From Streptomyces sp. A3M-1-3 (GTDB taxonomy: Bacteria; Actinomycetota; Actinomycetes; Streptomycetales; Streptomycetaceae): 64,000 nucleotides of DNA. The notes beneath the pieces were generated by a model. That model saw only the letters and a program-made list of their open reading frames with translations. It made no database searches and had not been told where the DNA came from. The stretch covers positions 124,001 through 188,000 of the forward strand of contig NZ_JANAVP010000004.1 of assembly GCF_024213665.1 (NCBI RefSeq), in the 5' to 3' direction. Made by a program: the position numbers and the translations under genes. Below, piece by piece: positions 1 through 8,250 of the stretch; within the stretch, counting starts at the first letter, position 1; each line of letters begins with the position of its first letter.

Positions 1-457
1 AGACGACCTCTACGTTGCGTTGACTGGGGGACGGGGGGATCGTCGCACTCAGCGTGACGGTCCCGCAAGGCGGACGTCCACCGCCCCACACCCCCGCGAA
101 ACCCTCTGTTCACCGTGTGGCCAGGGAACTTGGAGGGGCACGGAGAGACTCCGTCGGTGACCGATCCCACAGACGCCGAAGCGCGCCCGAGCGGTACGCC
201 GGCCACCTGCAACCCCAGTGGTAGAGCGGGCCTTGGCCTGCTGCGGCGGCGTTCCGGAGGGCTCGCGGACGGCCCCGCGCAGCAGGCCCCACGACCTCTT
301 GCCGCACCGGCCGGGAGCAGCGCGGAGGTACGGCGCGGTCCTGTCGACTACGCCGGGCGAGAACCGGCCGATCTTCACCGGCTTCTCACCCGGCGTGTAC
401 CGGAGTCACAGGTTCCACACCGCTCCCACCCTCACCGGGCGGACTTTGACGACACCC
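1..457. other. Intergenic or uncharacterised region left of obg
   Basis: No gene is recognised here. Several overlapping open frames exist on both strands, but their arginine/proline-rich translations look like shadows of high-GC DNA and match no family I know. The stretch lies downstream of the obg stop codon. It carries the 14-mer GGACTTTGACGACA at 441-454, which recurs downstream of valS. Confidence 0.4.
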
Positions 458-1894
458 TTAGAACGGGTCGAAGTCGTCGAATTCGCGCTGCGCCTCGTCG
501 CGCTCCGCGTCCCGGTCCCGCCGGCGCTGCGCGGCGGGCCGCGGGGCCTCCAGACGGTGGTCCTCGCCGCGTCGGCCGAGCATCTCGGCGCCGGCCATCA
601 TCGTCGGCTCCCAGTCGAAGACGACCGCGTTGTCCTCGGCACCGATGGCCACACCGTCGCCCGCCCGGGCACCGGCCTTCATCAGGGCTTCCTCGACGCC
701 GAGGCGGTTGAGGCGGTCGGCGAGGTAGCCGACGGCCTCGTCGTTGTTGAAGTCGGTCTGGCGGACCCAGCGCTCGGGCTTCTCGCCCCGGACGCGGTAG
801 AGACCGTCCTCCTCCTGCGTGACCGTGAAGCCCGCGTCGTCCACGGCCTTCGGGCGGATGACGATCCGGGTCGCCTCCTCCTTCGGCTTGGCGGCGCGCG
901 CCTCGGCGACGATGCCGGCCAGCGCGAAGGAGAACTCCTTCAGGCCGGTCCTGGCGACCGCGGACACCTCGAAGACCTGGTAGCCGCGTTCCTCCAGGTC
1001 CGGGCGGATCATGTCCGCGAGGTCCTGGCCGTCCGGGATGTCGATCTTGTTGAGTACGACGATCCGGGGCCGGTCGTCGAGTCCGCCGTACTGCTTCAGC
1101 TCCTCCTCGATCACATCGAGGTCGGTGACCGGGTCGCGGTCGGACTCGAGGGTGGCCGTGTCCAGTACGTGTACGAGGACCGAGCAGCGCTCGACGTGCC
1201 GCAGGAACTCCAGGCCCAGGCCCTTGCCCTGGCTGGCGCCCGGGATCAGACCGGGTACGTCGGCGATCGTGTAGACGGTCGAGCCGGCGGTGACGACGCC
1301 CAGGTTCGGCACCAGGGTGGTGAAGGGATAGTCCGCGATCTTCGGCTTGGCGGCGGACAGTACCGAGATCAGCGAGGACTTGCCCGCGCTCGGGTATCCG
1401 ACCAGAGCGACGTCGGCGACGGTCTTGAGCTCCAGGACGACGTCCCGGGCCTCACCCGGCTCGCCCAGCAGCGCGAAGCCGGGGGCTTTGCGGCGGGCGG
1501 AGGCGAGGGCCGCGTTGCCGAGGCCGCCGCGGCCGCCCTGGCCCGCGACGAAGGTGGTGCCCTGGCCGACCAGGTCGGCCAGTACGTTGCCGTGCTGGTC
1601 CAGCACGACGGTGCCGTCGGGGACCGGCAGGACCAGGTCCTGGCCGTCCTTGCCGGAACGGTTGTCGCCGGCGCCGGGCTGGCCGTTGGTGGCCTTGCGG
1701 TGCGGGCTGTGGTGGTAGTCCAGCAGCGTGGTGACGGACTGGTCGACGACCAGGGTCACGTCTCCGCCGCGCCCGCCGTTGCCCCCGTCGGGGCCGCCGA
1801 GCGGCTTGAACTTCTCACGGTGTACGGAGGCGCAGCCGTGGCCTCCGTTACCCGCGCCGACATGCAGTTCGACGCGGTCCACGAAGGTGGTCAT
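458..1894 (-). CDS. obg: GTPase Obg/CgtA (478 aa)
   Basis: Ribosome-associated P-loop GTPase acting in 50S maturation and stress or growth control; in streptomycetes Obg is also linked to the onset of aerial mycelium. The glycine-rich Obg fold occupies about residues 1-158 ([17 protein letters not shown] near the start). The G domain has a G1 motif GYPSAGKSS with GKS at 171-173, switch [13 protein letters not shown]3 DVPGLI and G4 NKID. An OCT domain and an acidic tail ending FDDFDPF follow, as in other actinobacterial Obg proteins. It is the third gene of rplU-rpmA-obg, with a hairpin in the rpmA-obg gap. Confidence 0.97.
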   Translation of the reverse strand: MTTFVDRVELHVGAGNGGHGCASVHREKFKPLGGPDGGNGGRGGDVTLVVDQSVTTLLDYHHSPHRKATNGQPGAGDNRSGKDGQDLVLPVPDGTVVLDQHGNVLADLVGQGTTFVAGQGGRGGLGNAALASARRKAPGFALLGEPGEARDVVLELKTVADVALVGYPSAGKSSLISVLSAAKPKIADYPFTTLVPNLGVVTAGSTVYTIADVPGLIPGASQGKGLGLEFLRHVERCSVLVHVLDTATLESDRDPVTDLDVIEEELKQYGGLDDRPRIVVLNKIDIPDGQDLADMIRPDLEERGYQVFEVSAVARTGLKEFSFALAGIVAEARAAKPKEEATRIVIRPKAVDDAGFTVTQEEDGLYRVRGEKPERWVRQTDFNNDEAVGYLADRLNRLGVEEALMKAGARAGDGVAIGAEDNAVVFDWEPTMMAGAEMLGRRGEDHRLEAPRPAAQRRRDRDAERDEAQREFDDFDPF

Positions 1895-1939
1895 GGGTGT
1901 GCCTCCATTACGTACGGAAATGTCTCACTCAGTAACACG

Positions 1940-1992
1940 CCGAGGGCGGACCCGCTTCCCCGGTCACCGGGAAAGCTGCGATCCGCCCTCGG
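1940..1992 (-). terminator. Hairpin between rpmA and obg
   Basis: An 11-bp perfect inverted repeat (CCGAGGGCGGA at 1940-1950 with TCCGCCCTCGG at 1982-1992) encloses a second small stem (CTTCCCCGGTCACCGGGAAAG). It sits between the rpmA stop and the obg start and has no T-tract. It could attenuate read-through into obg or mark a processing site; its function is inferred. Confidence 0.4.
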
Positions 1993-2023
1993 AAGGTGCT
2001 GTGCCGTTCTACGAACGCCGAGT

Positions 2024-2281
2024 TCAGCCGGCGATCGGAACGATGTTCACGACCTTGCGGCCACGGTGCGTACCGAACTGCACCGCACCGGGCAGCAGCG
2101 CGAACAGCGTGTCGTCGCCGCCACGGCCGACGCCCGTGCCCGGGTGGAAGTGGGTGCCGCGCTGGCGGACCAGGATCTCACCGGCGTTGACGGCCTGGCC
2201 GCCGAAGCGCTTGACGCCGAGCCGCTGAGCGTTGGAATCGCGCCCGTTCCGGGTGGACGATGCGCCCTTCTTGTGTGCCAT
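2024..2281 (-). CDS. rpmA: 50S ribosomal protein L27 (85 aa)
   Basis: L27 of the large ribosomal subunit, whose N-terminal tail reaches the peptidyl-transferase centre. The protein begins [16 protein letters not shown] and contains the family core [20 protein letters not shown] and [20 protein letters not shown]. Length is normal and no cleavable N-terminal extension of the Firmicute type is present. It is 14 nt downstream of rplU and co-transcribed with it. Confidence 0.98.
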   Translation of the reverse strand: MAHKKGASSTRNGRDSNAQRLGVKRFGGQAVNAGEILVRQRGTHFHPGTGVGRGGDDTLFALLPGAVQFGTHRGRKVVNIVPIAG

Positions 2282-2295
2282 CTCTCCTCAGTCCC

Positions 2296-2616
2296 TTACT
2301 TCGCAGCCGCGGGAATACCGGTGACCTTGATCGCCGTGTACTGCTGACGGTGACCCTGGCGACGGCGGTAGCCGGTCTTGTTCTTGTAGCGAAGGATGTC
2401 GATCTTCGCGCCCTTGTGGTGGTCCACGACCTCGGCCGTGACCTTGATCCCGGCCAGCACCCACGGGTCGCTGGTTACGGCCTCGCCGTCGACAACGAGC
2501 AGGGTCGAGAGCTCGACCGTGTCGCCAACCTTGGCAGTGGAAATCTTGTCAACCTCAACGATGTCGCCGACAGCAACCTTGTGCTGGCGACCACCGCTGC
2601 GCACGATGGCGTACAC
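2296..2616 (-). CDS. rplU: 50S ribosomal protein L21 (106 aa)
   Basis: L21 of the large ribosomal subunit, contacting 23S rRNA. I place the start at the GTG at 2616, because the family begins at [18 protein letters not shown]; the open frame extends upstream to 2751 but that part is unlike L21. The C-terminal half has [19 protein letters not shown], typical of L21. First gene of the rplU-rpmA-obg operon; a promoter is visible at 2773-2801, which gives a leader of about 150 nt. Confidence 0.97.
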   Translation of the reverse strand: MYAIVRSGGRQHKVAVGDIVEVDKISTAKVGDTVELSTLLVVDGEAVTSDPWVLAGIKVTAEVVDHHKGAKIDILRYKNKTGYRRRQGHRQQYTAIKVTGIPAAAK

Positions 2617-2772
2617 GCGGAACTCACTCTCGCTCGGAACCGGAACCCCTGATGCCAGCCGCTCGCACAGGACAGAGCCTGCGACGATCCGGAGTGGATG
2701 AGCGGCCTCTCCCGGCGGGCCGGGAGGGAGTTGCTCAGAGGTGTGACGCATAGGGAAACACGCCGAGGGTCA

Positions 2773-2801
2773 AGGCTACGGGCCCCCGCGCGGGGGGTCA
2801 A
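2773..2801 (-). promoter_or_regulatory. Promoter of the rplU-rpmA-obg operon
   Basis: On the minus strand TTGACC (-35, 2801-2796) and TAGCCT (-10, 2778-2773) are separated by exactly 17 nt, a good match to the housekeeping sigma-70 (HrdB) consensus. The spacer is a GC palindrome (CCCCGCGCGGGG). Transcription from here would give a 5' leader of about 150 nt before the rplU GTG. Confidence 0.65.
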
Positions 2802-2907
2802 ACCGGGTCCCCGTGATCCCGCGGCTGCCGGATGCCTCCGGACACTTGCCGTCGCGCCGCTAGACTGCTTACGGTCCGTGTTCCCGCCTCGATCGTGGAG
2901 CTGACCG

Positions 2908-4462
2908 GTGCCCCTACCCCGAATATCCGACGAACGACTCGCCACCGTCGCCCGCTGGGCGAGCGACCGGCAGGCGCGTTCGGAACGGTCCTCCGCCATG
3001 GAATGGCTTCTGGGCCTCTCGGGTCGGCACATCCAGGATGCCCGTCTCAAGGCCGACGTGCTCGTCGCGGCCGCCGAGGCCCAACTGACCCGCGGCCGCG
3101 CGCCACGCCACCTGACCGACGCCTGTGCGGCCGAGCTGGCTTGCGCCGACGCGCTCTACCGCGAGGGTGCGACGACGGCCGCGACCCGGTCGCTGTCCAA
3201 GGCCCTGCTGCTGGCGTTCCACCGCGTCGCGCAGGTGGACCGGCTGACCTCGCCGCTGTCGGACGCTCCGCGCGAGTTCACCGCATTCCTGCGCGACAGC
3301 GCCACCGCCCGTGCGGTCGCCGCACCCCGGGGCCGCAGCGCTCCGGCCGCTCCGCGCCCCGCCGGTCGCGCTTTGCGGCTGCTCGTCGTGACGCACGCCA
3401 ATGCCAACTTCCTCCGCCTGATCACCGAGCGCTACGAGCAGCATCCCGATGTCGAGCTGCGGTATCTGGACCTCGCCTCGGACCCTGTCCTGGCACCGCT
3501 CGCCAAGGGCCTCCAGCGGATGACGGAGCTGCCGCTGGGCAGCCGGGCGGCGTACGGCGCCGAGGTCGAGGCCGCGCTGCGCCCGTATCTGGACTGGGCC
3601 GACACGGCCTTCGTCGAGTGGTGCGCCGGCGCCGCCGCGTTTCTGACGCTGGTCGACCCCGGCACCACCCGGGTCGTGCTCCGGCTCCACAGGTACGAGA
3701 CGTTCACGTACTGGCCCCACGTCATGGACTTCTCCCGGGTGGACGACCTGATCTTCATCTCGGAGCACATGCGCGAGCTGACCACCACCGTGCTGCCCCG
3801 GCTGCTGGAGGCCGACGCGCCCCGGCTGCACACCATGGACAACGCCGTGGATCTCGGGCGCTTCGCACGGCCGAAGCAGGCGGCTGCCCGCTTCACCGTC
3901 GGCCTGGTGGGCATCGGGCAGATCGCCAAGGACCCGCGCTGGGCCCTGGAGGTACTGCGGCGGCTGCGCGCCCAGGACGAGCGCTACCGCCTGGTGGATG
4001 GTCGGCGGCGGTATGAACCCGGAGTCCAGCGAGGCGGCCAGGGCGTACCACGCCGAGCTGGAGCGGGAGGTCGTCGCCCTCGAGGAATCCGGTGCGGTCA
4101 GCCGGCTCGGCCCGAGTGACGACGTGCCCGGCGTGCTGACCGGCATCGGGGTGATCCTCAGCAGTTCCGTACGGGAGGGCTGCCACGTCGGGCTGATGGA
4201 GGGCGCGGCCGCCGGCGCCGTTCCCGTGGTCCGGGACTGGCCGTTCGTGGCCGGGCGCCCGAACAGCGCGCGCACGCTCTTCCCCGGCGACTGGGTCGTC
4301 GCCACCCCGCAGGAGGCGGCGGAGCGCATCCTCGCCGTCACGGCCTCTGAGGAACGGTGGCTCAAGGAGGGCAGCCTGGCCTCCGAGCACGCGCTGCCCC
4401 AGTGGGACTGGCCGGTGGTGCGCCAGACGTACGACCGACTGCTGCTCGGCGACGGCGGCTGA
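2908..4462 (+). pseudogene. Glycosyltransferase (GT-B type), split by a 1-nt frameshift
   Basis: The reading frame from the GTG at 2908 (GGAG upstream) gives an N-terminal helical region of about 150 residues and then a glycosyltransferase-like fold starting LRLLVVTHANANFL. It runs to about 4000 (RLRAQDERYRLV). The family sequence continues in the next frame from 3998 (MVGGGMNPESSEAARAYHAE, then GVILSSSVREGCHVGLMEGA, the GT4-like donor-binding end). Removing one G near 3998 (GTGGATGG to GTGATGG) restores a continuous 517-aa protein; unrepaired, the first frame stops at 4119. Either a true disrupted gene or a sequencing error. It is followed by the acetyltransferase gene on the same strand, so it probably served the same glycan pathway. 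Confidence 0.8.
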
Positions 4463-4527
4463 TGTCCGGGCGCCCGGCGGCGGGCCGTATGCTCGCTCGT
4501 CGAGGATGACGTAGGAAAGGTTCGACA

Positions 4528-5124
4528 GTGAGCTACAGGATTCAGCCCACCGCTCAGGTTCACGAGAGCGCGGAACTCGGTGACGGAACCTCCGTGTGGG
4601 AACTCGCGCAGATCCGCGAGAACGCCCGGCTCGGCGAGGGCTGTGTCATCGGCCGCGGCGCGTACGTCGGTACGGGCGTGCAGATCGGCAACAACGTCAA
4701 GCTGCAGAACTACGCCCTGGTGTACGAGCCCGCCGAGCTGGCCGACGGTGTCTTCGTCGGACCGGCCGTGGTCCTCACCAATGACCACAACCCGCGCTCC
4801 GTCGACCCCGACGGCAAGCAGAAGCGCGGCGGCGACTGGGAGGCCGTCGGCGTCAAGGTCGCCGAGGGCGCCTCGCTGGGCGCGCGTTCCGTGTGCGTGG
4901 CCCCGGTCCGTATCGGCCGCTGGTCCATGGTCGCCGCCGGCGCCGTGGTGACGAAGGACGTCCCGGACTTCGGGCTGGTCGTCGGCGTCCCGGCCCGCCG
5001 TATCGGCTGGGTCGGCCGCGCCGGTGTCCGGCTGGTCGAGCGCGAGGGGGAGCCCGGTGTCTGGGTGTGCCCGCAGACGGACACGGTGTACGACGAGAAG
5101 GACGGCGCTCTGACGGAGCGCTAA
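4528..5124 (+). CDS. UDP-sugar N-acetyltransferase, left-handed beta-helix (WbpD-like, 198 aa)
   Basis: Predicted to transfer acetyl from acetyl-CoA to the 3-amino group of UDP-2-acetamido-3-amino-2,3-dideoxy-glucuronate. Hexapeptide repeats run through the protein (VHESAELGDGTSVWELAQI, ARLGEGCVIGRGAYVGTGV, GASLGARSVCVAPVRIGRW). TNDHNPRS around residues 84-91 and the ending VVGVPARRIGWVGRAG are typical of the WbpD/WlbB acetyltransferases. The GTG at 4528 follows the ribosome binding site AGGAAAGG. The gene is 65 nt after the glycosyltransferase and is closed by a strong hairpin. The other four enzymes of the pathway are in the same island. Confidence 0.88.
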   Translation: MSYRIQPTAQVHESAELGDGTSVWELAQIRENARLGEGCVIGRGAYVGTGVQIGNNVKLQNYALVYEPAELADGVFVGPAVVLTNDHNPRSVDPDGKQKRGGDWEAVGVKVAEGASLGARSVCVAPVRIGRWSMVAAGAVVTKDVPDFGLVVGVPARRIGWVGRAGVRLVEREGEPGVWVCPQTDTVYDEKDGALTER

Positions 5125-5146
5125 CCCCGCAAAGTCCCGCAAGACG

Positions 5147-5183
5147 GGCGAACGGCCGGACCTCCGAGGTCCGGCCGTTCGCC
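5147..5183 (+). terminator. Hairpin terminator after the WbpD-like gene
   Basis: Perfect 17-bp inverted repeat (GGCGAACGGCCGGACCT at 5147-5163, complement at 5167-5183) with a 3-nt loop CCG. There is no T-tract, as is usual for streptomycete terminators. It isolates the frameshifted glycosyltransferase and acetyltransferase unit from the next gene. Confidence 0.8.
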
Positions 5184-5304
5184 TGTCTGCGCGGAATCGG
5201 GAACCCAAAGGCGCGTTATGCCCTCTTCCGGCCCGAAAGATCGCGCGGGGGGCCGTGCGAGCAGGATCCTGACGGATCGTCAGGCCGAAGCAGAGGTAGT
5301 CCAT

Positions 5305-6812
5305 ATGCCAACCCTGTCCCGTCGAAGAGCCATCGGAGTGCTGGGCCTCGTCGGCGTCGCGGCGCACTCGCTGCGGGACAACGCCGTCGGCGAAGTCCCG
5401 GCGGTCCGTCCCGTCGTCCGGGAGGAGAACGCGCAACCGGGCTCCCGCGCCTGGGAGATGGGCCACGAGGGCACGCGCAAGGCGCAGGACACCGAGGGGC
5501 AGATCCAGGGCTACGCGTCGGCGACGTCCGTCTCTCCCGGCGACACGCTCGACTTCCACGTCTCCGTTTCCACGTCTCCGTGCGCCACGCCCAGGACTTC
5601 ACCGTCGCGGTCTTCCGGCTGGGGCACTACGGGGGCGAAGGCGCGCGGCAGCTCACCACCAGCCCGCCGCTCGCCGGCACACCGCGGCCGGTCCCCGCCG
5701 CCGCGCCGGAGACCGGCACCACAGCCTGCGACTGGCCCGTCTCCTGGTCGCTCGACATCCCCGCCGACTGGGTGTCCGGGATATTCCTGGCGGTCTTCAC
5801 CGCCGCGGACGGCCACCGCAGTTACACGCCCTTCGTCGTACGGGACACCTCGCGCCCCTCGGACCTGCTCGTCGTGCTGCCGTTCACCACGTACCAGGCG
5901 TACAACATGTGGCCGGAGGACGGCCGTACCGGCAAGAACCTCTACCGCGGCCAGCTGGACGGCAAGGTCGGCGGATTCGACGAGCGCGCGGTCGAGGTCT
6001 CCTTCGACCGCCCGTACGCGCAGGCGGGCCTCCCCCGCTGGTTCAACCTGGACACCACGCTCGCCGGCTGGGTGGAGCAGGGCGGGTACGACGTGACGTA
6101 CGCCACCAGCGTCGACCTCCACGAAGGCCGGATCGACCCGTCGCGGCATCGCGCGATCATCTTCCCCGGACATGACGAGTACTGGTCGCGGGCCATGCGC
6201 AACGTCGCGGAGGACGCGGTGAAGGAAGGCACCCATCTCGCCTTCCTCGCCGCCAACAACATCTACTTCCACATACGCCTGGAGCCGGCCGCCGACGGCC
6301 GCGCCAACCGCATCGTCGCCTGCTACAAGTCGGATGCCGACCTGGGCCGGGACATCAACGGCCAGACCGGCAGGTGGCGGGATCTCGGCCGCTTCGGCCG
6401 GGCCGCGGAACAGGGCCTGCTCGGCGTGCAGTACAACGGCATACTCAGTCCGCCCGCGCCGCTCGTGGTCCGCTCGCCCGGCCACTGGTTCTGGGCCGGG
6501 ACCGGACTGCGCGACGGTGACGAGATACCAGGACTCGTCGCGGTCGAGGCGGACGGCTACGACCCCGAATACCCGCTGCCCTCCCGTGTGACGCGCACGC
6601 TGCTCTCGGAGTCCCCTTACATGGACCGGAAAGGCCGCGGCCGGCGCGTCCAGAACTCCGGCCTGTACGAGACGGAGCAGGGCGCCCTGGTCTTCGCCGC
6701 GGGCACCTTCCACTGGCCGCTCGCTCTGGGCGCACCGGGGCACACCGACAAACGTGTTCAGACCGCCACGCGAAATCTTCTCACCCATATGCTCCGCGAC
6801 ACCGGACGATAG
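5305..6812 (+). pseudogene. Tat-exported DMFase-beta-C-like protein, frameshifted by a 14-bp tandem duplication
   Basis: The start at 5305 gives a twin-arginine type signal (LSRRRAIGVLGLVGVAAHS). The frame holds to GDTLDFHVSV and is then shifted by a perfect tandem copy of TTCCACGTCTCCGT (5554-5567 and 5568-5581). Deleting one copy joins it in frame to RHAQDFTVAVFRLGHYGGEG and a 497-aa product ending at 6812. The C-terminal region (VVLPFTTYQAYNMWPEDG, IIFPGHDEYWSRAMR, AGTFHWPLAL) resembles the N,N-dimethylformamidase beta-subunit C-terminal domain, found in many secreted actinobacterial proteins of unknown substrate. As sequenced, the product would stop at 6096. An enzymatic role on an extracellular glycan is only a guess. 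Confidence 0.82.
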
Positions 6813-6870
6813 AACGGATTTCGCGCCCATGGCTGGGATTCTGGCGGGCACCGGGCAGGTACGGCTCCTG

Positions 6871-6876
6871 TAGAAT
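6871..6876 (+). promoter_or_regulatory. Possible -10 element for the GT-GT-epimerase operon
   Basis: TAGAAT at 6871-6876, 40 nt before the start codon at 6916, matches a -10 hexamer. No convincing -35 is seen at 16-18 nt upstream, so this is a weak call. Confidence 0.3.
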
Positions 6877-6915
6877 GGCCCGCGCCACATCACGACGAAG
6901 GGTTTCATCGCCACT

Positions 6916-8250
6916 ATGTCGCTCGGATCTCGGGGACGCCGCCCACGCGTGCTTTACCTCGCGTACTATTTTCCGCCCAGTCGCGCCAGCGGTGTATTCA
7001 GAGCTCGGGCCACCGCGAATCACCTCGCCGAGGCGGGATGGGACGTAACCGTCTACACCGCACCACGCGAGTTCTTCGAGAAGTATCTGAAGAACGCGTG
7101 CGACCCCTCCCTCGAAGAGACGATCGACCCGCGCGTGACCGTTGAGCGACCGGCGATGTCCTATTATCACTGGGAGAAGGACGTCCGGCAATTCGGAAAG
7201 CTTCGCAGGAACTTTCCGACCCTCGCCGCCACGATGTACAACCTCTTCCAGAGCAAAGTATTTCCCGAGCACTACCTGACCTGGATTCCCCAGGTCGTCA
7301 AGCGCGCTCTGAAGGCACATCGCAAGAATCGCTTCGACCTGATCGTCGCCACCGGTAACCCCTTCGCGTCCTTCGCCGCGGCTCAGTTCCTGGGGAAGCG
7401 GCTGGGGATTCCGTACGCGGTCGACTACCGGGACTCCTGGACGTTCAACCAGTTCACGGAGAAACTCAAGTTTCCCGAGTCCAGCAAGGCCTTCCAGTGG
7501 GAGGCCAAGGTCCTGCGTGACGCGGCCGAAATCGTGTTCGTCAACGACGGCATGCGGCAGTGGCACATCGACCGCTATCCGTACGCGCGCGACAAGATGA
7601 CGGTGGTGCCGAACGGCTGGGAGCCCGAACTCTTCGGGGACCAGGAATTCGTACCGCCGGTCAAGGACCGACCCCTGCGCTTCGGTTACCTCGGCACGGT
7701 GACGTCGTACCTTCCGCTCGAGGAACTCTTCGACGGATGGCGCCTGGCGCGTCAGCATCCGCTGCTCCAGGACGCCGAACTGGCCATACACGGTCACCTC
7801 GGTTTCTTCCCGCACGACGCGGCGCCGCTGCTCGAACGCCTGCCTCTCGAAGAGGACATCGGCGTGAGTTACGCGGGCGCCTTCGACAAGGCGTCCGCCA
7901 AGTCGGTGTACAACGAAACCGATGCACTGGTGTTCTGCGTCCCCGGCGCCCGCTATGTGACGTCGGGCAAGGTGTTCGAGTACATGGCCTCCGGAAAGCC
8001 GATCGTGTCGGTGCACCGGCCGGACATCGCGGCCGTCGATGTACTGACCGACTATCCGCTGTGGTTCGCCGGCAGCGAGCTGACCGCCGAGCATGTGGCC
8101 AAGTCGTTCATCGCGGCGGCGGAAGCGGCCCACGACCTCGACCGCGATCAGTACCAGCGGGCCGTCGAGCACGCCCACCATTACACCCGGGAGGCCACTC
8201 TCGGCCCGTGGGAACAGCGACTTCGCAGCCTGGTGGAGGAGGCCCGGTGA
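6916..8250 (+). CDS. Glycosyltransferase family 4 (444 aa)
   Basis: Retaining GT-B glycosyltransferase, probably cytosolic and adding a sugar from a nucleotide donor to a lipid-linked glycan. The N-terminal half begins RVLYLAYYFPPSRASGVFRA (acceptor domain). The C-terminal donor domain holds VVPNGWEPELF, RFGYLGTVTSYLPLEEL and the E-x7-E-like region TSGKVFEYMASGKPIVS. A ribosome binding site GAAGGG precedes the ATG. The first part uses more AT-rich codons (TAT, TTT, AGT, AGA) than the neighbours, which fits horizontal acquisition. It overlaps the next gene by GTGA. The substrate cannot be told from sequence. Confidence 0.9.
   Translation: MSLGSRGRRPRVLYLAYYFPPSRASGVFRARATANHLAEAGWDVTVYTAPREFFEKYLKNACDPSLEETIDPRVTVERPAMSYYHWEKDVRQFGKLRRNFPTLAATMYNLFQSKVFPEHYLTWIPQVVKRALKAHRKNRFDLIVATGNPFASFAAAQFLGKRLGIPYAVDYRDSWTFNQFTEKLKFPESSKAFQWEAKVLRDAAEIVFVNDGMRQWHIDRYPYARDKMTVVPNGWEPELFGDQEFVPPVKDRPLRFGYLGTVTSYLPLEELFDGWRLARQHPLLQDAELAIHGHLGFFPHDAAPLLERLPLEEDIGVSYAGAFDKASAKSVYNETDALVFCVPGARYVTSGKVFEYMASGKPIVSVHRPDIAAVDVLTDYPLWFAGSELTAEHVAKSFIAAAEAAHDLDRDQYQRAVEHAHHYTREATLGPWEQRLRSLVEEAR

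Noticed and set aside
1..457. Possible tRNA-like stretch (CCCCAGTGGTAGAGCGGG at about 211)
   Set aside because: GGTAGAGC resembles a D arm, but no anticodon arm, T arm or acceptor stem can be paired around it.
2617..2751. N-terminal extension of L21
   Set aside because: The 45 extra residues are unlike any L21 and fall in the untranslated leader behind the promoter.
2914..5559. 881-codon minus-strand open frame across the first island genes
   Set aside because: It spans several real plus-strand genes and a perfect terminator, and its product is low-complexity.
7560..8246. Upstream extension of the 769-aa glycosyltransferase to 998 aa
   Set aside because: The extra 229 codons lie out of frame inside the preceding glycosyltransferase gene; the GTGA overlap start at 8247 is the natural one.
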